Of a stretch of 64,000 nucleotides of DNA, positions 61,901 to 64,000 are shown piece by piece. The number at the start of each line of letters is the position of its first letter. Positions within the stretch are counted from its first letter, which is position 1. This DNA comes from Pseudomonas soli (GTDB taxonomy: Bacteria; Pseudomonadota; Gammaproteobacteria; Pseudomonadales; Pseudomonadaceae): positions 153,633 through 217,632 of the forward strand of contig NZ_FOEQ01000001.1 of assembly GCF_900110655.1 (NCBI RefSeq). The letters are read 5' to 3'. The notes below the pieces were generated by a model that made no database searches, was not told where the DNA came from, and saw nothing but the letters and a program-made list of their open reading frames with translations. Made by a program: the position numbers and the translations under genes.

Positions 61901-64000
61901 GGCCGGTGCTGAGGGCCAGCGCGCCCTTGCTGGAAATAACACCCTTGTCGGTGTTGGCCAGGCTGGCGCTGGCCAGGGTGATGTCGCTGTCGCTGAGCAG
62001 CTCGCCGCCCTGGTTGAGCAGCGCGCCGCCCGTGGTCAGCTTCAGGCTGCCGGCGCTGTCCAGTTTGCCGGTGCTGTTGTCCAGGCTGTGCGCGGCCAGC
62101 ACCAGCTGGCCCTCGGCACTGAGCAGGCCGAGGCGGTTGAGCGCCGCGCCAGTCAAGGTCAGGGTCATGTCCCGCTGGCTGGTCAGGCGGCCACCGTCGT
62201 TGTCCAGGGTCAGGCCGGTCAGGGTCAGGCCGGTCTGGGCCTCGAGGCGCGCCTTGTTGCGGTTGAGCAGCGATTGCAACGCCAGGGTCATGCCGGTGCC
62301 GGCGACCAGCAGGCCGCCGTCGCTGTTGTCCAGCGAGGTGCCAGTGACCGCGACAGCGGCCTTGCCGGTGATCTCGCCGCCACGGTTGTCGATGCGGTCG
62401 ACTTCCAGGGTCAGCGCGCCATTGCTGCCGAGCAGCCCCGCCTCGCGGTTGTCCAGCTCACCGCCCTGGATCCGCAGTTGCTCGAGGCTGACCAGCGAAC
62501 CGGCGTGGTTGAGCAAGGTGCCGGCCTGGACCTCGCCCCGGCCTTTGCCCGAGACCTTGCCCTTGCTGTTGTCCAGCGTCCCGGCCACAAGGTTGAGGGC
62601 GGTGTCGCCCACCAGGGTGCCCTGGCGGTTGTCCAGGCGACCGTCGACGGTCAGCACCAGGCCGGCGCGGCTGCTGACGGTGCCCCCGCGGTTGTCGAGG
62701 CTGGCGGCATGCAGGTCCAGGCCCTTGGCCGAGACCAGGCCCTTGGTGTTGTCCAGCGCCTGGGCGATACGCACCGTCAACGCCTGCTCGCTGAGCAGCT
62801 TGCCCTGGCGGTTGTCCAGGGAATCGGCCACAAAGGTGAAGCCTTGCGGGCTGGTGATTTCGCCGTTCTGGTTGTCGACGCGGCCGAGGTTGTTCAGTAC
62901 CAGCACCGGGGCCTTGATCAGGCCGTGGTTGACCAGCGCGCCCTGGCCCAGGTCGAGGGTGATCGAGGCCTTGCTCAGCATCCGTCCGGCCTGCTGGTCG
63001 AAACCGCTGGCGGTCAGGTGCATGGCGCCATCGCTGTCGATGCGGCTGTCGCTGCCCGCGTTGTTGACCTGGCCGGCCTTGAGCGTCAGCCGGTCGTTGC
63101 CGACCACATGGCCGCTGTCGCGGTTGTCGAGGGTGCCGGTGACGATGTCGATGGCCCCCTGGGCGCCGACCTCGCCGGCGCGGTTGTCGAGGCTGGCACT
63201 GCGCAGGTCGAGGGCGCCGTCGGCGGTGATCGAGCCGCGCTGGTTGTCGACCTTGCCGGTGGTGGCCAGGGTCAGCTTGCCGGCGCTGCTCAGCTCGGCG
63301 TCGCTGTTGTCCAGGCTGGCGGCGCCGATGTCGAGGTCACCCTCGCTGGTCAGCAGCCCCTTGCCGTTGTCGAGCGCCTGGCTCAGGCGCAGGCGTGCGC
63401 CCTGCTCGGCGGAAACACGCCCGTCGCGGTTGTCCAGGGTCTGGCCGTCGAGGGTCAGTTGGCCCTTGCCGCGCAACAGGCCCTGGGCCTGGTTGATGAC
63501 CTCGGCCACCGTCAGCGCCAGGTCGGTATCGGCCAGGACCTGGCCACCGGTGTTGTCCAGGCGCTGCCCGGTGAGGCTGAGCGCCTTGGCCGCGGACAGT
63601 TCGCCGCCGCGGTTGTCGACGCTGTCCACGGTCAGGCGCATGCCCTGCCCGGCGCCGACCACGGCGCCCTGGCGGTTGACCAATGTACTGCCCTTGAGGG
63701 TCAGCGTGCCGTCGGCGGACAGCTTGCCGCCCAGCTGCTCCAGGCGCGTGACCTGGCCATCGAGATCGCCGCCGCTGGTCAGGCCGCCGCCACTGTTGTC
63801 CAGGTGCGCGGCGACCAGGTCGAGGTTGCCCTTGGCGCCAAGGATGCCGAGCTGGTTGAGCAGCTCGCTGCCGCTGTAGCGAGCCCCGGCCTGGCCGCTG
63901 ACCAGGCCCTGGTCGCGGTTGTCGAGGTGGTCGATGGTCAGTGTCAGTGCGCCGTCGGCCTCGATCTTGCCGCCGCGGTTGTCCCAGCGCTGGCCCTGCA
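52923..64000 (-). CDS. cdiA: CdiA contact-dependent inhibition exoprotein (5' end outside window)
   Basis: The frame is open to the window edge, giving at least 3690 residues; the signal and TPS domains are not in the window. From N to C: a long array of FHA-type repeats (LDNRxGxVxA pattern; 59.8-64 kb), a middle region at about 57.7-58.0 kb with LIETNPVLTDLKQFMSSDYLL and KRLGDGFYEQRLI typical of CdiA/FhaB, a second array of hemagglutinin repeats (GRDLTLxAGxDxxxxAS; 54.6-57.5 kb), a pretoxin region and a toxin in about the last 100 residues (EHVFYRHGPDSGF; TIKINVRDGVIQTAFPY). No VENN motif is seen. The end resembles BECR-type RNases by eye. A CdiB transporter is expected upstream. Confidence 0.85.
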   Translation of the reverse strand, partial: QGQRWDNRGGKIEADGALTLTIDHLDNRDQGLVSGQAGARYSGSELLNQLGILGAKGNLDLVAAHLDNSGGGLTSGGDLDGQVTRLEQLGGKLSADGTLTLKGSTLVNRQGAVVGAGQGMRLTVDSVDNRGGELSAAKALSLTGQRLDNTGGQVLADTDLALTVAEVINQAQGLLRGKGQLTLDGQTLDNRDGRVSAEQGARLRLSQALDNGKGLLTSEGDLDIGAASLDNSDAELSSAGKLTLATTGKVDNQRGSITADGALDLRSASLDNRAGEVGAQGAIDIVTGTLDNRDSGHVVGNDRLTLKAGQVNNAGSDSRIDSDGAMHLTASGFDQQAGRMLSKASITLDLGQGALVNHGLIKAPVLVLNNLGRVDNQNGEITSPQGFTFVADSLDNRQGKLLSEQALTVRIAQALDNTKGLVSAKGLDLHAASLDNRGGTVSSRAGLVLTVDGRLDNRQGTLVGDTALNLVAGTLDNSKGKVSGKGRGEVQAGTLLNHAGSLVSLEQLRIQGGELDNREAGLLGSNGALTLEVDRIDNRGGEITGKAAVAVTGTSLDNSDGGLLVAGTGMTLALQSLLNRNKARLEAQTGLTLTGLTLDNDGGRLTSQRDMTLTLTGAALNRLGLLSAEGQLVLAAHSLDNSTGKLDSAGSLKLTTGGALLNQGGELLSDSDITLASASLANTDKGVISSKGALALSTGHLDNSRQGSISSNRTLDVHAGQLDNRDGGRVGSREALTATVTGLDQQGGKLFSDTSVHLDLGHGHLDNRGGLINAPSLQLDNLKTVANQGGEISSAQAFTVAAEQLDNGNGRLLSDQRLLLRVSQRLDNLKGLIGAQSLEIHAGALSNRDGGRIEAKDALALTSKGLDNHAGKLLGSSLALDLGGADLDNGAGLITTAGPLTLVNLAKLHNQGGEISTAQALQLDVSELDNRDGKLISEQTLAITSGAIDNRNGLVSGWQGLTVSGQSLDNRQQGTLSSRSGAVQATVTGALRNSDGGALVAQQRLDVKAASLDNSAKGILSSGSGQQLTITAALDNHDGGLIDAGEKLVISAGALDNHGGRVASRQDLDLTAASLNNTDGSLAAQGALTLDLLGELLNRQGKLFAGKDLLIQRAGLVDNQAGQIASQGLLKVLAASVDNSQRGTLAANGPLTLDSRGALNNSGDGLIYSQQGDVGLQAASLNNAKGTVQAKGAITAQTSGVLDNQGGKLIAQDGALTVTADTLDNRGGILASLKQALGVRTTGVLRNGSYTTGQRGILQALSLDVQSASLDNHGGRIAALGGDTVIRTGQLDNRDGGISASGLLKVTGASLLNGGDARGEMVGQRIDLGLSGALDNRSGIIESASTLAITAATLDNQAGQLRALGTSGTTRFQIGGLLDNRNGTLETANTDLALVISDLLNAGGSITHLGNGDFGVSSQQVMAAGGRLLTHGTLNLSADDWVNSSVLQAGTLNLDVKNFTQTSSGQLLATKALLGKGGNWLNDGLIASDGTLSLTLGGTYSGNGRLTNLGNMTLSAAQMSLGTATSIAGGDNIVVNVGNQLSNLGRLSAVNDLTIHAGSLSNYGALAASGNLNLIAQSVHNDQAADGSRGLLFSGRDMSIHTADFSNRYADVYSLGNLLVAGVTAGSTAATFLNSSGTVEAAGDINLQAASFVNKRDKFSASQQITDGYMTIYCVQHCKGSRWVRGPVHIYKTQETVVLEDSPTATLAAGRDLTIGGGSVLNSRSVISAGNDLTITASSITNEGERSRSGTVGREVGAGTKVPTAYFFQLINEVNAYNQAHPRSGPFDEAAFKALVAKFDPGMFYGINEALTLKDDNQFIAPALIQAAGTAKLTAAGNVNNIVVRRAPEATSSRAFDTQVASATQATVVNLNAQLPPDLAQRQVDPTTLPGFSLPAGQNGLFRLSGKGSDAATGPTQGWTLGNATVGSHERQGLASSRPGVIQAVDAVASRASEQAIDRIAHQRVESAAKASAIGVNAPVAEAVDSGVRSPNPGAQAHELSAQDAGVSAPPRIPGITRLPDSQYTSKPHKYLIETNPVLTDLKQFMSSDYLLGNLGYDPDKSWKRLGDGFYEQRLIQQAVVARTGQQFIDGQTSGEQLYKHLMDNAIRSKDALGLSVGVGLSSAQVAALTHDIVWLEEREVNGEQVLAPVLYLAHANGRLAPDGALIAGQDVQLIAGENLNNIGTLRASRNLSATAGKDLTNSGLIQAGGRLDLLAGNSLVNSAGGIISGRDVSLTAVNGDLINQRDLTRTDNDYGSVREQRDHLDSIARIEASNSLSLKAGQDINNVGSVIQSGGDLSLSAGRDVSLLSVEERQGFYTERQRSNTVQQHGATLTAGRDLSLVAGRDLTAVASQIDAGRNLTLAAGEDLNLTSAANEAHSFSRSKKVTQSNDQVTQVSTTVKAGGDVSLSAGQDMAIVASQVKGQGDVDIDAERDLTIASDQNESASYYQKKSKGSFGRSSSKQQESYHSTNVASVIEAGGDLTVNVSKKDDGGISLDGGRDVTVIGSQLKAGGDVMLGATGDVAVLSGVEEHGEYSKKSKSGFLGLSKSGKSQLQTHATQVGSELDAGNDIVVAAGSDVRLRASEANAGKDVELRAGLLDKEGDINLVSANDTAYSHSDSYKKKIGMSVAPGIVVVPSVSVASAKKAGQEARSSSSVGSQVLAVRDASLQAERDINVLGSGVNAGRNVSLNAGRDVNVAAAENQSDSKTWSKTSKIGLSTSADDNGIKVFAGVEKELAKDRLREQLASASQIKAGQDLDVKAGRDINQTGSDLIAGHDISLGAGRDINIDAARETRIHEQEREYATQGAGASINHNFGRTKDAVSNAGKGENGVSKVASTLQAIDGINQFLAGPTGDLKIGNSSQKNQQTSIEQSNRGSSLEAGNDIKLQAGNDVNVKGSQVQAGRDIDVKGRDINIDVAHGSSTQKTRESQNWAGIHGGTSGGIKVGIGASHGAAGADGTQGNSTPSQLDAGRDIKLDASHDLNIVGSQVKAGRDIDLAAGNDLNIRAAQNDSHYEQNRRSGGGEVGLAFGSEGVGIYASVNLGKGKLERDAQRHQEAYVYAGDQLKFASGKDTNIKGAQVRGDEVIGRVGGDLNVASAIDTGKVKGKEFDLSATVTVGPGSGISGSVGKGKTTGETEWVENQTRITARDKVDIRTENHTQLDGALIASDNGNLKLDTGTLGHSDIAGKDQERGYYLNVGGTWKKGTAATQQDSSQTGKGDKGENGWSVSGWTYEKDREQIVRATVGAGDITVREDAETGKDSTVGLNRDLDKAYEITRDHESRTDLYLSDSSVNGAIHPVETLSGWTNELRNYDKAALKNYEQVGNAVNVLVNRFERLQGRQLDANAVAVGGVKLAEDTYEALLMANFKPDEAKALMRTPSFQQEVLARLNQIEHVFDKHQESTKELVRVLGELDPSHISKSRGPVQMALSYASLINEYLESDPERGQKVALALAMIQGPKAVMQLAVSTAIGQTELGQDLNEQYDRAMTRVGTMLAEHMEGGGVVLNGESESDKFLVGGGKLISSMILGVASGRKGGGGNEAKKPATTPVELPGGGKGVIDGAKGTGAVVDDTIKALPAPRQIDASWSASTYKKGGLMTGIEHVFYRHGPDSGFANVSKFSQGTSVKDVSSYVDSALRYGKVTPNGPGGHVIEYNAGKVIGTSVSGAPTSTIKINVRDGVIQTAFPY
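59800..64000 (-). repeat. DNA-level repeat array of the CdiA filament
   Basis: The words GGTTGTCCA and CGGTTGTC recur roughly every 60-70 bases on the plus strand. They encode the LDN core of each filament repeat on the minus strand. Spacing varies by whole codons. Such arrays allow slippage and recombination that change filament length. Confidence 0.75.

Noticed and set aside
59800..64000. Regular repeats suggesting a CRISPR array
   Set aside because: The repeats are short, imperfect and in phase with codons of the CdiA filament; there are no unique spacers of constant length and no cas genes.

Overview
The window is about 64 kb of GC-rich DNA from a Pseudomonas, most likely of the P. putida group. 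Three things point there: short REP elements of the P. putida type (GCGGGC-AAGCCCGC-like cores) between genes, a 3-hydroxybutyrate gene set under a sigma-54 activator, and a zinc-scarcity set (gamma-carbonic anhydrase, PyrC2, Cys-poor DksA2) behind a Zur-like box. Family names come from recognising motifs by eye; no database search was run.

Layout. 1-6 kb: sigma-54 activator (5' end outside the window), GntP-type permease, 3-hydroxybutyrate dehydrogenase and acetoacetyl-CoA synthetase, together a ketone-body import and activation pathway ending in a clean terminator. 6-15.7 kb: ordinary core genes, namely a parvulin, a soluble CZB chemoreceptor, an AraC regulator flanked by two LysE exporters, a phosphatase, a nitrilase-family amidase, Ogt, an amino-acid N-acetyltransferase, FosA and small lipoproteins. 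15.9-19.0 kb: a lower-GC patch with a 32-residue membrane peptide, a DUF6434 protein, an OXA-2-like class D beta-lactamase, an unrecognised 219-residue protein and a frameshifted integrase remnant next to ybiT; this looks like a decayed island. 19-25.5 kb: ybiT, MFS pump, hydrolase, azoR with a divergent LysR regulator. 25.7-30.4 kb: a 1543-residue effector-like protein with dermonecrotic-toxin-like, LRR and NEL E3-ligase regions. 30.4-47.9 kb: a UvrD-like helicase with a glycine-periodic N-terminus, pirin, an orphan CrtZ-like hydroxylase, MgtC with a long leader, the zinc-scarcity genes, an EmrAB-like pump, a second AraC/LysE pair, a cupin-XRE regulator with its aldolase/DHDPS-family operon, and KptA.

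48-64 kb: a contact-dependent inhibition (CDI) locus read on the minus strand. The last 11 kb is the 3' part of a very large cdiA (its 5' end lies beyond the window) followed by a small cdiI. Downstream lies a lower-GC array of immunity-like genes and broken CdiA-CT toxin fragments. Palindromic elements of about 145-155 bp, all in the same orientation, sit directly upstream (in the direction of transcription) of the toxin-fragment/immunity pairs. This repeat-bounded cassette array is the most unusual structure in the window and could serve toxin/immunity exchange.
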